Shown here piece by piece: positions 11,253 through 23,065 of a DNA stretch of 64,000 nt. The notes under the pieces were generated by a model that did no database searches, was not told the origin of the DNA, and saw nothing but the letters and a program-made list of their open reading frames with translations. Location: contig CM074702.1 in the NCBI GenBank assembly GCA_037367355.1, forward strand, positions 1,984,001 through 2,048,000, written 5' to 3'. Numbering within the stretch: the first letter of the stretch is position 1; each line of letters opens with the position of its first letter. The stretch is from Neoscytalidium dimidiatum. Taxonomy: Eukaryota; Ascomycota; Dothideomycetes; Botryosphaeriales; Botryosphaeriaceae. Position numbers and translations under genes: made by a program.

Positions 11253-11841
11253 TTACGGAATGTGGATGTTACAGCCCGTCAAATTGATCTTACACGGCGA
11301 AGTCTCCACCTCGCTCGTCTCGATGCACTGATCCGCTCCCGTGCACACCTCAGTCACCGACGAGCTCCCTTCGACATAGTACAAGGTCCCGCGAGCGCGG
11401 CTGGCAATGTCGAACTGCAGCCTGAACTTCCACGTGTACGTGCACGTCATGCCCCCGCCGCGCGCCACGGTCCACCGCAGCTCGGCCGAGTTCCCCGTCT
11501 GCGCGGGCGGCACGCCGACGGAAGTCTGCGCCCAGGTGAGCCTGGTCATGCAGCGCGGAGGCATCTCGTTGCCCAGGCGCCAGTTGCACTTCCCGCTGCC
11601 GTCCCGGTTGCTGTCTACGTAGGTGGCGATGATGTCGATGTTCTGGATCTGGGTCTGGCCGTGGGGACAAGTGGCGAGGACGGAGCATTCGGCGGTCTCT
11701 CCGGCCGCGCGCTTGATGAGGTCCTGTTCCTGGGCCGTGTCGAGGATCTCATGGTCGTTCAGAAGGTTCGAAGGATAAGCTGTGAGCGGTGGCGATCAAT
11801 GCGACGATGACCACCGCACAGTAGCGGACCGTACGGAACAT
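11253..11841 (-). pseudogene. Small secreted cysteine-rich protein, frameshifted
   Basis: On the minus strand an ATG at 11841 opens a good signal peptide (MFRTVRYCAVVIVALIATA), but that frame stops after 30 codons. The next frame, open from about 11795 to 11253, encodes a protein-like body: a short pro-segment (NDHEILDTAQEQDLIKR) ending in a KR site typical of Kex2, then about 150 residues with nine cysteines (ECS, TCP, KCN, RCM, TCT, VCT, QCI, PCK, GCN) and a C-terminus TGCNIHIP. A one-base shift between 11795 and about 11757 would join them, so this is either a recent pseudogene or a sequencing error. A 55-bp intron right after ATGTTCC would also restore the frame but would remove the signal peptide. 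A TATAAAG lies at 11921-11927, about 80 bp upstream. I recognise no family; a secreted effector-like or surface protein is possible. Confidence 0.5.
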
Positions 11842-11920
11842 GATTGCTGGCTCTGGATGATTCGGTTAGCACGCATCTCACATACATGTCATCCCTTTCT
11901 CACCTCTGGACTCCTTAGGG

Positions 11921-11927
11921 CTTTATA
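11921..11927 (-). promoter_or_regulatory. Candidate TATA box of the cysteine-rich secreted gene
   Basis: TATAAAG on the minus strand, 80 bp upstream of the ATG at 11841. The position fits a core promoter and supports that ATG as the intended start, despite the frameshift downstream. Confidence 0.4.
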
Positions 11928-13086
11928 ATGCTCATAGCTTCTGCTGGAGCCGTCGAGGTGCAGAGCGACTCCTTAAATCATTGCGGTTACGAATACTTCA
12001 GCGAAGCAGTTCGGACACGTCGGAATCATATTGCTTAAAATATCGACGCTTCGTACAATGCAGCGTTCCATCCTTACTCAAATTCTGATTGCCGCGTTCG
12101 TATGCATTGCACACGATGCCTTCCCATCGTAACTATTAAAATCTGAACTGTGAGTAAATACTGATTGCAGAGCCCGGTCTCTTGTCACACTTACCTCAAA
12201 TCTGAGAAAGACGCAGGGAACAATGCATAAGTTAACTTTTCTGCAAGGTTGTCGCTCAAAGGCTGGGCGAGCAGGCTTGCTGGGGATGCGGCTGTACTTA
12301 CTGGAATCAGAAGAGAAGCTTACCGAACCACGAATGATGCCACCGCAGACTCAAGAGCAAAAGACAACCACAAAGCTATGTAAGTCAGTTCCACTCACGC
12401 TCAGGGAATGCTGTGCACTAGCGTGCCACAAATAGCTGTTCTGCTAGTACTAGATCACCACGGCGAAATTTGCAAGTTACCCCGACCGTGAAAGCGGGGG
12501 CAAGAAGTACGCGGCTGGGGTTTCGACGGTCACGACACCCCTGCGATTACCACAAGCTCAAGAGCCTGAAATAGATGTTTCACTAGTTAAAGAGTTCTGA
12601 ACCCTTTTTTTTTTTTTTTTCCTTTTTCAGATATGAAGACTGCTGGTGTCTGTGTGCGCTTCTCTTGTTTGGGGTGGTTGGGGTTTGACAGTTTGATGGC
12701 GGTTCTCATGTTACAACTCATCCGTCAATTTCGTCTAACATCCTTGACTCTCTGTGTATATCGCTAGTCCTTACAGCTGACTTGTTCGTAGACAACCATT
12801 GGGTCCAGAAATGGTCGAGAAGATGTACGATCCAACAGGCCCTTGGCGGCTCCATATCATTAACGTTCATTGAACGAATGCACAAAACTATTACTCTAGC
12901 AACTAAACTGGTATCTACGAATCTATCAGGTATATAGCTCTACTCCCCATGAAATCCTTTAAAAAAAAAAAAAAGATAAAGGCCATCAGCCAAACGCAAC
13001 GACTCCCCCAACACCGACATCAGAGCAAAAAGAGACATCATCGCCATCATCCCGTCATCATTGCCACTTTCCCCACGCCATCTCCT
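11928..13086. other. Intergenic region 3' of the PKS gene
   Basis: About 1.2 kb between the secreted-protein promoter and the PKS stop codon. It has a 16-base T run (12605-12620) and a 14-base A run (12961-12974). I see no coding frame longer than about 70 codons that looks real. Confidence 0.45.
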
Positions 13087-16000
13087 TCACTCCTTCGCCG
13101 GCAGCTTGGCCACGACCTTCTCCCCCAGCGCGACGAGGCTCGCCGCGCCCACGATCTCCAACGTCGTCACCTCGGCGCCCAGCTCCATCCGGATCCAGTT
13201 CCTGATCTCCACCGCGCTCAAGCTGTCCAGGCCGTACACGCTCAGCGGCTTGCCCGGCTCCAGCGGCTCGGGCAGGCGCAGCGTCTTGGTCAGCTGCGCG
13301 TTCAGCACCTCCAGCACGGCCGGCAGCAGCGCGTCCGGCGCCGCCCCGCTCGCGTGCAGCGCCAGGAACGCCTGGACCGCGGCGTCGGCGCCGGCCTTCG
13401 CCCCGGCGCCGCCCGCGCCCGCGTTGTCGGGCAGGAACAGCGGGGCGAAGCGGGCGTCGCGGACGAGGTCCGAGTCGGCCGGGTTCTGGGGCATGGCGAT
13501 GCCGGTGACGAGCTGGGCCGAGGAGGCCGGGTTGATCGGGGAAGAGGAGGAGGAGGAGGCGACGCCTTGCTGGGCGATGCTGGTGTCGAGGACGAGGTGC
13601 AGCGCGTTCTCGGCGAGCGGCGTCCACTGGCTGCCGCCGAGGTGCGTCTCCATGCCGCCCTGCTCGGCGACGTAGCCGACGTCGTGGATGACGCCGAGGT
13701 TGGTGCTGTTGGCGGCGAGGCCGCGCTGGCGGCGGAACGCGGCGAAGGCGTCGAGGAAGGTGTTGGCGGCGGCGTAGTTGGCCTGGCCCTTGTTGCCGAC
13801 GACGCCGGAGACGGAGGAGAGCAGGGTGAAGAAGTCGAGCGGGGCGGGGAGCGCGAGCGAGGCCGTGTGCAGGTTCCACGTGCCGGCGACCTTGCAGGCG
13901 ATGCAGTCGTGGTACTCCTGCACCGTCATGGCTTCGTACGGCTTGTCGCGCAGGACCATGGAGCCCTGGATGATGCCGGCGACGGGGACGGGCGCCGCTG
14001 CGAGCGCTCTCTTGACGTCCTCGAGCCTGCCGACGTCGCCCTTCGCCTCGTGCACCTGGCAGCCGAGGCTGTTGCAGTTGGCGACGACGGTCTGCGAGCG
14101 GCTGTCGGAGCAGCCGCTGCGCGACATGGAGATGATGTGCTTGGCGCCGCGGCGTGCCATGTGGATGGCGAGACTGCCGCAGAGACCCTTGAGGCCGCCG
14201 ACGATGAGGTAGGCGACGTCGCCGCGGAGGCGAGAGTCGCGCTGGTACGGGCGGACGGGGACCTCAGCGTTGCCGTCGGGACCGTCGCTGATGACGATCT
14301 TGCCGATATGCCTGCCGCTGCGCATGTACGCGAAGGCTTCGGGTATCTGGGCGAAGGAGAAGGTGGTGATGGGCTGGATGGGGCCAACGGCGCCCTTCTT
14401 GACCAGGTCGAACACCGTCGTCAGGAGTCTAGATATCCCGTGTCAGTTTCCTACGTCCCCCTTTTCGCACCCGTGAGATCGCATACCTGTTGTACAAGTC
14501 ATCGGTGATGTGCTTGCTGTACGAGATGTCCACCGCCCTGAACGAACAGTTCCGATCAAACGGCTCCATCGACAAGAAGTTCCGCTCGACGATGTCCCTC
14601 TTGCCGATCTCGACCATGGTACCGCCATCCGCGCAGATGCGCCAAGACGCGTCCAGAAGGTCGCCAGTGAGGGAGTTGATGATCAGGTCGATACCCTTAC
14701 CATCCGTCGCCTTCATGATGGCCGGGCCGAAGCTGGCGTCACGGGACGAGAACATGCGCTCGAACGGGATGCCGAACTTCTCGTGGAGGAACTGGCGCTT
14801 GGCCTCGGTACCAACCGTGACATAGATCTGAAAGAAGCGCAGCCATCGTCAGTCCTCAGTCCAGAACAATGATAAGAAAATAAAAAGAGAGAGATAGAGG
14901 AGGGGGAATCGAAGTGAAAGAAAGGCCCAGACACTCACCTCCGCTCCGATCCACTTCGCGAGCTGGATGCTCGCGATACCAACGCCTCCCGCCGCCGAAT
15001 GGATCAGGATGCTCTGGCCCCTGCGCAGCTCGCCCACCTCCATGATCGAGTACACGGTCGTCGCGAACACGACCGGCATCGTGGCCGCCTCCTCGAAGCT
15101 CATGCCGTCCGGGATCCGGACGACGCGCTTCGCGGGCGCCTGGACGCGGTTCGCCAGCAGGCCCTTCTCGATGGTGACGACGCGGTCGCCGACGCCGAAG
15201 CCGCGCACGCCCTCGCCCACGCGCCGGACCACGCCCGCGCCCTCCAGGCCCAGCAGGTGCTCGTCCTCGGGCACGATGCCCATGCTCACGGCGATGTCCT
15301 TGAAGTTCAGCCCCGCCGCGGACAGCTCGATCTCGACGCAGCCGGGCGCGACGGGCGGGTCCGCCGGCGTGATGGCGCTCCACCGCAGGGCGTCGAAGGT
15401 GCCGAGGCGCTCGGCGCGCAGGCGCACGACGGCCGGGCTGTCGTGCAGGCGCGTGGGCAGCGGCTCCGCCAGCGCGCCGTCCTTGGCGGCGTTGACGGGG
15501 CCGTCCGGCGCGATGCGGTTGACGTGGAGGACGCCGGCGCGCTGGAAGAACTCGGCGTCGGCGAGGGCCTTGGGCTTGGGCTTGCGGAGCGTGGCGAGGA
15601 CGTCGACGATGGCGGAGGTCGTCGAGGGGGACGCCGCCTCCTCCTCCTCGACGTCGAGCGTCGTGCAGTGCGCGGACGGGTCTTCGGCGCAGATGGTGCG
15701 GAAGAGGCCGTTGGCCATGGCGCGCTCCGGGTGGGTGGTGTTGAGGTGCGCGCCCTGGGTCACCCACAGGAGCTTGCATCCGCGGGTGGTGATGTCCTTG
15801 ACCGTCTGCCATTGCTCGGGCGTGATGCGGTCGAGGACGGAGGCGTAAAGCTCGTCGAGGACCAGGACGGTGCTCTTGGCGGGCACGTCGACCGAGGGCG
15901 CCACCTGCTCCTTGACGCGCCAGCCGGCGCCGGCGAGGGCGGCGCGGAGATCGTCTCGCAGGTGCGTGGTGCGGTTGAGGTGCACGACGTGCAGCTCCTC

Positions 16001-19000
16001 CGGCGCGGCGGCGTCGGCCGATTCGGACGCGGGCGCCAGGAGGTACGCGTTCTTGACCTCCTCTCCGCAGGCGAGACGGACGCTGGACGCGAAGCCACCG
16101 TTCCTGATGGAAGCCTGCAGCTTCGAGTCGTCCTCCTTCTCCACGATGACCACGTCGTCACTGTTCCGCGAGACCGTCTGCTCCGCCTGCTCGACCACCA
16201 GCACGCGGCCAGACTCGGCCAGGAGAGCGCCCGCGCGCTCGAGCACCGGCGTGGTCGCCTCCGCCAGCGCGGTCCGCGTCTTGACGATGACGAAGTCGAA
16301 GTCCCCGGCCCCCGTGCCCAGGTCCGCCTTCGCGGCATCCAGCAGGCCGAAGCTCGCGCTCCGCTCCGACGCGTGCTCGTTCTGCACGGCGACCAGATCC
16401 CGGGCATCCGACGCTACGAAGCGGTACTCGGAATACACCAGCCGGCTGTCGCGGGCCCGGCCCTCGAACCACAGGCACGACGCGTCGCCGGCGGCGAGGT
16501 TGACCTCGAGCACCCTCAGCGCGGGCTTCTTGTGCGCCGCGAGATCGAGCACGTCCTGCACGCCGCCCGCGAAGCGCAGCCTCTCGGCGCCCTCCCCCTT
16601 CAGCAGCGAGATGTCCGGCCGGAAGACGGACCGCATGAACGTGTGCTTGGCGAACAGTTCGGCGCCGACGTCGAGCTGGTGGCACGACAGGTTCGTCATC
16701 TGCACGAGCAGCGCGCCCGTCCGCGGGTGGAAGACGGCCGTGCTGGACCTGTAGTTCTTCGCGACGTCCGGGCGGCCGCGGCCCGAGTACTCGGCGCGGG
16801 CGACGGCGACGGCGAGCTCGACGGGGGGGAGGTCGGCGGCCCGGTTGATGACGAGGTCGTCGATGATGGCCGGGATGAGCACCGCGTTCATGGTGCTGCG
16901 GCCGCCCGCCCAGATCGACGGCGTGGCCGACTGGAAGCAGCCGTCCAGCACGGCCGGGTGGACGGGGTACGGCGACTGCGGGTACGCCGACGGCGGCGCC
17001 TCGAACGAGATGTGCGAGCGGCTGCGGCGCTGGCCCGCCACGGCCTCGACCAGCGTCTGCTTCTGGAAGGCCGGCCCGAAGGCGTACCCGACCTCGGACG
17101 AGATCTTGTACCACAGGTGGCCCGGCGTCGTGTGCTTGAGTGGCGCGATCTCCTCCGGAGCGGCCACGCGCTGGGCCGGCTCGTCGACGCGGATCAGGCC
17201 GCCGGCGTGGTCCATCACCACGCCGCCCTCCTTTGTCGACGAGATCTTGAACTCGTACCACGAGTCCTTGGTGCCCGCCAGCGGGTTCAGCGTCAGCGTG
17301 TACTCGGCCGGCACGTCCTCCTCCAGCACGAGCGCCTTGTCGAACCGGACGTTCCGCAGGCGGTACGCCAGCTCGGCGACGCTGCTCACGCCCTCGTCGT
17401 CGGGCCGCAGCGAGACGTGCGTCTGGAAGACGGCCTCGACCGCCATGGCGATGTAGCCGGCGGCCGGCATGACGATGTCGGAGCCGACCTTGTGGTCGCG
17501 CAGCCACGGCACCTCGGCCAGCTTGAGGATGCGCTTGAAGGACGGGCTGCGCCAGGGGCTGCCCAGGACCTTGGTGCCGAGCAGGTCGTGGTTGGGGAAG
17601 CGCTTGAAGCGCCACTCCCTGCTCTCGGTCGGCTCGAACCAGTACTTCGTCGAGTGGTTCCACGCGTAGTTGGGCAGGTCCGTGATGACGAGCGGGCGGC
17701 CGGGCTCGTCGTCGGCGTTGACGGCGGGCATGTTGACTCGCACGCCCCGGAGGTACAGCTTGCCCGCGACATCGAGCGCGGCGTCGATCGAGTCGGCCCC
17801 GCGCTTGAGCGCGGTCGCGTACTGCACGCCCGCGCCGTTGTCGATGCTGTCCTTGATCTGGCCGATGGGGCCGGCCAGCGCCCCCGCGGGGCCGATCTCG
17901 ATCACGAAGTCGGCGCCGTCCTTGCCCGCGACCATCTCGCGGAAGGCGTCGTCGAAGCGCACGGGCGACACCATGTTGCTCTTCCAGTAGCTCACGTCCG
18001 TCGTCTGGTCCGCCGCCAGCGCGTGCCCGTACACCGACGAGTACATGGTGACGGCCCCGCCGAACGGCCCCGGCTGGCAGCTCTGGCCGTGGAAGTCGCG
18101 CAGCAGCAGGCTCTCGTACTCCTTGCCGATCTCGTCCATGTAGGTCGAGTGGTACGCCAGGCTGACCTGCAGCAGCCGCGCGAAGTGGCCGTCCTTGGTC
18201 AGCCGCGTCTTGACCTCCTCGAGCTTGCCGACCACGCCGGACAGCGTCAGCGACTTCGGGCTGTTGTAGCACGCGATCTGCACGGATTCCAGGCCGTCGA
18301 GGTACGGGCCGATGGCGTCCGCGCCGATGCCGACCGCGAGCATGCCCAGGGGGGCCTCGCCGTCCTGCTGGCGGTGCTTCGCGGCCAGGCCTCGGTGGTA
18401 GGCGACGACGATGGCGTCGGCCTTGGTGAGGAAGCCCGCAGCGTAGGCGGCGGCGATTTCTCCGGACGAGTGGCCGACGACGCTCTGCGGCTGGATGCCC
18501 CATTTGCTCAGGACGGAGAGAATGGCAAGCTGGAGCGCAGTCACAAGCGGCTGGGAGAATTCGGGCTGGCGAAGGTGCTCGGACGTGCGCGGCGCAGTCA
18601 GCTCTTCGTACAGCGACCAGTCAGGGGGCGTCGGCAGGGCGCGCAACACCGTGTCGAGCTCCTTGACCACCTGCGCGGCGCCCGGGAAGGTCTCGAAGAG
18701 CTCCTTGGCCATGCGAGGCCATTGAGCGCCCTGTCCGGTGAAGACGAAGCCGATCTTCGGCGGGTTGGGGTCTTTTTTGCCGAAGACCACGGCGTTTTCG
18801 TCCAGCTCCGGTTTCCGCGCGATGACGAAGCCGCGGTTGAAGTGGTGGCTCCGCCTCTCCGAGAGCGTGTACGCCAGGTCGCGGAGATTCGCCTTGACCG
18901 ATAGATTGCTGAGGTGTTTGCTCATCTCCTTGGTGTAGTTCTTGAGCGAGCTCTCATCATTGGCCGAGAACAACAGGAGGTACGGCCGCGAAACCGTCTC

Positions 19001-21077
19001 ATCGTCGCTGAAGAAATCGTCGTCATCTCCCTCGTCGATGGATTTGAAAGACGACGTGTGAGCCGGGGCAAAGTTCTTGATCAGCGCCTTCGGCTCGTCC
19101 ACGATGGCGTGGCAGTTGGATCCACCGAAGCCGAACGAATTGACACTGGCGCGTCGGAATGGCGCATCCGGAAAGGCGATAGCCGCTCGCGTCGGCTTAA
19201 CTTTAAGAGCCTCGAAGTCGACTGTCGCTGGCTTAGCACCCTTGCCGAACGTCAGGAATCTGCGGCGCACTTACTGTTTGGGTTCGGCTTCTCGAACGTC
19301 GGATTTCCAGGAATGGTGCCATGCTCGATAGTAAGGACAGCCTTGAGCAGGCCCGAGATGCCTGCTGCGGGCTCGGAGTGGCCGATGTTGCTTTTCACCT
19401 GCAAGTCATGAAAGTTAGAAATCTGGAGACAGTTGCTTTTAAAGGGAAAGGGGCGCTTACCGAACCAATGATCAGCGGCTTCTCCTTCTTCCTGCTCGCC
19501 GCGAACACGCTGGCGATACCCTTGACCTCGATGGGGTCACCCGCGTTGGTGCCGGTCCCGTGGCACTCGAGATAGCTCGTCAAGCTGTAATCGTTGATTC
19601 CGGCATTCCTGTAGGCGGCACGGATCGCCTCCGCCTGGTCCTCGGAGCTCGGGCTGGCGATGCCAGGCGTTCTGCCGTTGTGGTTGTTTGCGGTGCCGCG
19701 GATGACGGCTCGGATGGGATCGCCGTCCCTGATGGCATCGCTCAGACGCTTGAGGACGACGGCGTTGATGGCCTCAGCCTTGATGTAGCCATCGGCCTTC
19801 GAGTCGAAGGTGTGGCACTTGCCCGACTTCGAGTGCGCGTTTCTCAGCGCTCCATCTGCAAGCGCACACCGCCGCGAGTTAGTCTTCCGATTCGGCAAAA
19901 CAACGACGGAAACGCCGCGGGGCAGCACCACTCACTCTCGATACTGTGGTCGGGACTAAGTTATCGCATCATGACGTTAGCGATTCGCTCATGCAGGGGT
20001 TGCCGGGGCTGCCGACACTAGCACCTGATACCCGGAAAAGGGAAGCGGGAAAACCTACTTGATATACATGTTCGCGCCGGCAACTATTGCCCCAGAGATT
20101 TCTCCCGTCTGCAGATATCTGCACGCAACATCCACACCTACCAGGCTGCCGGAGCAGGCAGTGTCTAGCGTCAAGCTGTTGACATACACCGAATGAGTCA
20201 GCTCGTTGCTGATCCCTGGTTACCGGGTTCCCGTCGTCTGAGGAAGAGCGGCCCCGACGCGGCGGTTCACGATGGGGCCAAAACGGGCGCAGTGGTATGG
20301 TACCACCGAAACGTGACGGAGCGCCCCGGATCGTACAAGAAGAAGGAGGAGGAGGGGGAGGGGGAGGGGGAGCAGGAGAAGGCAACAAAAACGCACCTGG
20401 GCCCCTTGATGTTCAAGAAGTGACTTATCCTGTTGCTCATGATCGAGCGACCGACTCCTATCGCTGCCGACGGCGGCCTGTTCTGAGGGTCACGGGCGTG
20501 CATCCACGCATAGTCTGTATGTCACCACTTAGCTAACCCTGCTCGTCGCGGCCAGACGGCCTCGAGCCAGCAACGACGTACCGACTTCGTACGAGCCGAC
20601 GAAGCAGCCGTACCGCGTCCCCGACAGCGTCTCGATCGGGATGCCCGCGCTCTCCAGACCCTCGTACACGACCTCGAGCAGCTGCCGCTGCTGTGGATCC
20701 ATCGAGATGGCGTCGATGCGCGAGATGTTGAAGAAGCCGGCGTCGAAGTCGGCCGGGTCGACGTTCTCCAGGAACATGCCGCCGGGATTCCTGAGCGTGG
20801 TCGGCTTGTCCGACCCGTCATAGTGGCCCTGGAGGTTGAAGCGAGTGGACGGTGGCTCGTTGCCCGCCACACCGCCCCTCAGCAGGAACTCCCACAGCTT
20901 GTGCGGGGTGGTGCTCTCCCCCGGCAGCCGGCAGGCCATGCCAACGATGGCGACGGGCTCCTGCACGTACTGCCTTGATGTCGTCGTCGTCGACGACGAC
21001 GACGATGAAGAAGACGCCGACGCTGACGCCGACGACGCCGGGAGCGCCCCTGATTCAACAACCTCGCGGACAGTCAT
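13087..21077 (-). CDS. Highly reducing type I polyketide synthase
   Basis: Nine exons (21077-20582, 20514-20397, 20175-20059, 19955-19936, 19855-19461, 19398-19275, 19221-14939, 14827-14487, 14428-13087) join in frame to 2411 aa; every intron is GT-AG, 53-221 bp. After a Ser/Thr-rich leader come KS (about 41-470; DTACSGS Cys212, ECHGTGT His349, NIGHSE His389), AT (about 580-890; GHSSGE Ser675), DH (about 965-1280; His1000 in [11 protein letters not shown], Asp1183 in HPAVLDGCF), a degenerate methyltransferase/structural region, ER (about 1697-2010; [16 protein letters not shown]), KR (about 2035-2240; GGLKGLCG, Ser2169/2170, Tyr2183, Asn2187) and ACP (GLDSLS Ser2367). There is no thioesterase. 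It should build a reduced, probably non-C-methylated chain and need a partner for release. The divergent alpha/beta hydrolase next to it is the obvious candidate. A TATATAC at 21183-21189 may be its TATA box. The product cannot be predicted. Confidence 0.95.
19936..19955 (-). other. 20-nt micro-exon inside the PKS ketosynthase
   Basis: Exon 4 of the PKS is only 20 nt, bounded by acceptor acttag and donor gtgagt. Without it the reading frame and the conserved segment NMYINPDHSIENGAL cannot be rebuilt; with it both flanking junctions stay in phase. Automated gene finders often miss exons this short. Confidence 0.85.
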
Positions 21078-22034
21078 GGTTAGTTTCTAAAGCGGGCGGG
21101 CGGGCTGGGGAGGGGGTATCTTGTGAGTTTTGGTGAGTAGCCACGAGGGAGAGGCTAATAAGCTCGCATTAGGCCGTAACATGTATATACGTTTCGAGGT
21201 GCTGCCCCCCCCAGCAATGACATCTCCAAAGGCATGCGGCACAGCAAGGGGACCATCACCCCATTGCGCGGCTACATCCGTTCCGCCTAGCAGCCGGCAG
21301 CCGCTCGGTTTGGTCATGTACGAGCCAAGGGGGGGGGGGGGAGGGTAGGGACCATTGCCGCGTTTGACACGGGCGATCAGTGAGGCACACGCATGCCGCG
21401 ACTGCGCTGGGCGGGTTTCCTCCGGGACCAATACCATGACATCTCAACCTCAATCCAGAGAAGACTAACAGTGGGCTCAGCGTGTCAGGAACCATGTCGG
21501 GCGTGATAAGGACTGGCTAGAACTGCATCGGCCCGGCGGTGATCCAAAGAGCAGCGGCGGAGGAGCCCTTACACCGGATTAGCAAGGTTATGCGGCGGGA
21601 TTGCGTGACGGTTTGGGAGAGCGAGCAGAGAGAGGTTGGTGCTCTCGGTTCCCAAGGCAGGGTCCCACCCGAGCAGAGAGCTGTCCACCCTTCGTCTGGA
21701 ACAGGAGGGCCCGCGAGTCAGGGCAGACAAGGAATGCCGGTGAGGGACGAGGAAACGGGAGAAGGGCCGACAGGGCAGTTCGAGACATGGCTGCAGAACC
21801 AGGAATGAGGGCAGTGCCGACGGGCTGGGTATAAGCAAGCGGCGGCCGGACGGTACGGACGTGCTGCTGGCAAAGTAAAGAAAAATAAAACGAGGCATCG
21901 AACCTTCATCCTTCGAGAAGCATTAGCGCTCGGCCTGCCGGACCAATCACAGCACTCGCTTTCCCGCCCCGGACCAACAGCACACCAGCACGAGAAGAGC
22001 TCCTGAGCAGCAGAACGCGGGCAGACGGCACGAC
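21078..22034. promoter_or_regulatory. Shared divergent promoter, PKS / alpha-beta hydrolase
   Basis: 957 bp between two head-to-head start codons. On the PKS side a TATATAC lies at 21183-21189, about 106 bp from the ATG. On the hydrolase side a TATAAG lies at 21830-21835, about 200 bp from the ATG. GC-rich triplets of the type bound by Zn2Cys6 factors occur at 21930-21946 (CGG-CCTG-CCG) and around 21843-21857. A G run lies at about 21331-21343. Co-regulation of the two genes is inferred from this arrangement. Confidence 0.55.
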
Positions 22035-23065
22035 ATGGCAGGCAGGCAAGAGGTGGAATTCAAAACACTGGATGGCCTGACCCTCCGGGGCTGGCTGTAC
22101 CCGGCGAAAGGCCGAGGACCGGCCATTATCATGACGCCAGGAGTAAGCAAGAGGAGCAGCAGCACCATCACCATCGTGGTTGCGGATGCGCGGCTGACGG
22201 ACGCGAGCAGTTCAACATCCCCAAGGACATGATGCTGCCCGAGGTGGCAGAGGCGTTCCAGCGCGCCGACATCACCGCGCTGGTGTACGACCCGCGCAGC
22301 ATCGGGGCGAGCGACGGGGCACCGCGGAACGAGATTGATCCCTGCAAGCAGGTGGAAGATTACTCGGACGCTTTGACCTTCCTGGGCGGCCAGCCGACAG
22401 TGGACGCCGGTAAGATTGGGGTCTGGGGCATGAGCTTCGGCGGCATGGTGGCGGCGTGTGCGGCGGCGCTGGACAAGCGCATCAAGTTCGCGATCATGGT
22501 GTGCCCGCTGGCGCGGCTGTACGATCGGGGCAAGATGGTCAAGCTGCTGGCCAAGGCGATGAAGGACCGCGAGGCGCAGGCCAAGGGCAACGCGCCGTTC
22601 ACGCTGCCGCTGCTCAGCAAGACGGGCGAAAACGCGGCGGGCATGAGCGCGGCGGCGGGCGGGGTGGAGGCACTGGAGCTGCTGAACGGGCTGGCGGCGC
22701 GGGCGCCTGGGTTCGAGCTGCGTACAACTCTGCAGTCATACTACCGGCTGGCCATGTGGCAGCCGCACGGGCTGCTGCCGATGATCGCTCCCACGCCGGT
22801 GCTGGTGGTGGTGCCGGAGCAGGACAAGGTGTCGCCGGCGGCCGAGCAGTCGGCGCTGTTTGACTCGCTGCAGGGCCCGAAGAGGAAGCACGTCGCCGCC
22901 GGGAAGGGTCACTTCAACGTGCTGGGCGGCGGGCTGGGCGAGGCCGGGGGCGAGGACGACGTGCTGGCGGTGCAGGAGAAGTTCGTCCGAGACGCGCTTG
23001 CCGGGCGGCTGCTGGACGGCGACAATGACGACGGGAAGGGCGAGGGCGAGGGGAGCTTGTACTGA
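22035..23065 (+). CDS. Alpha/beta hydrolase, likely PKS-partner hydrolase or acyltransferase
   Basis: Two exons, 22035-22142 and 22211-23065 (68-bp intron, gtaagc...gagcag), give 320 aa; the junction reads [19 protein letters not shown]. The fold is an alpha/beta hydrolase: oxyanion/HG-like region TPG, then [11 protein letters not shown], nucleophile elbow GMSFGG with Ser111, acid in VVPEQDKV and His in AGKGHFNVL. No signal peptide. The closest family I recognise is the group that includes the fumagillin polyketide transferase (Af380/Fma-AT) and similar hydrolases found beside HR-PKS genes. They offload or transfer the acyl chain from the ACP. Its head-to-head position with the PKS supports such a role, but a detached esterase function is equally possible from sequence alone. 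The tail (about the last 15 residues) is Gly/Asp/Glu-rich and poorly conserved. Confidence 0.88.

Noticed and set aside
12949..14508. 519-codon plus-strand frame
   Set aside because: Antisense of the PKS KR-ACP exon; low-complexity translation with no motif.
14999..18904. 1301-codon open frame on the plus strand
   Set aside because: It is the antisense shadow of PKS exon 7, produced by high third-position GC. Its Arg/Val/Gly-rich translation has no domain, while the opposite strand has all PKS motifs.
21893..21950. tRNA-like sequence on the minus strand (GGCCGAGCGCTAATGC and GGTTCGATGCC, followed by TTTT)
   Set aside because: It has box A-like and box B-like motifs and a T run, but the anticodon arm and T stem do not fold and the spacing is too short. 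Probably chance. tRNAscan-SE would settle it.
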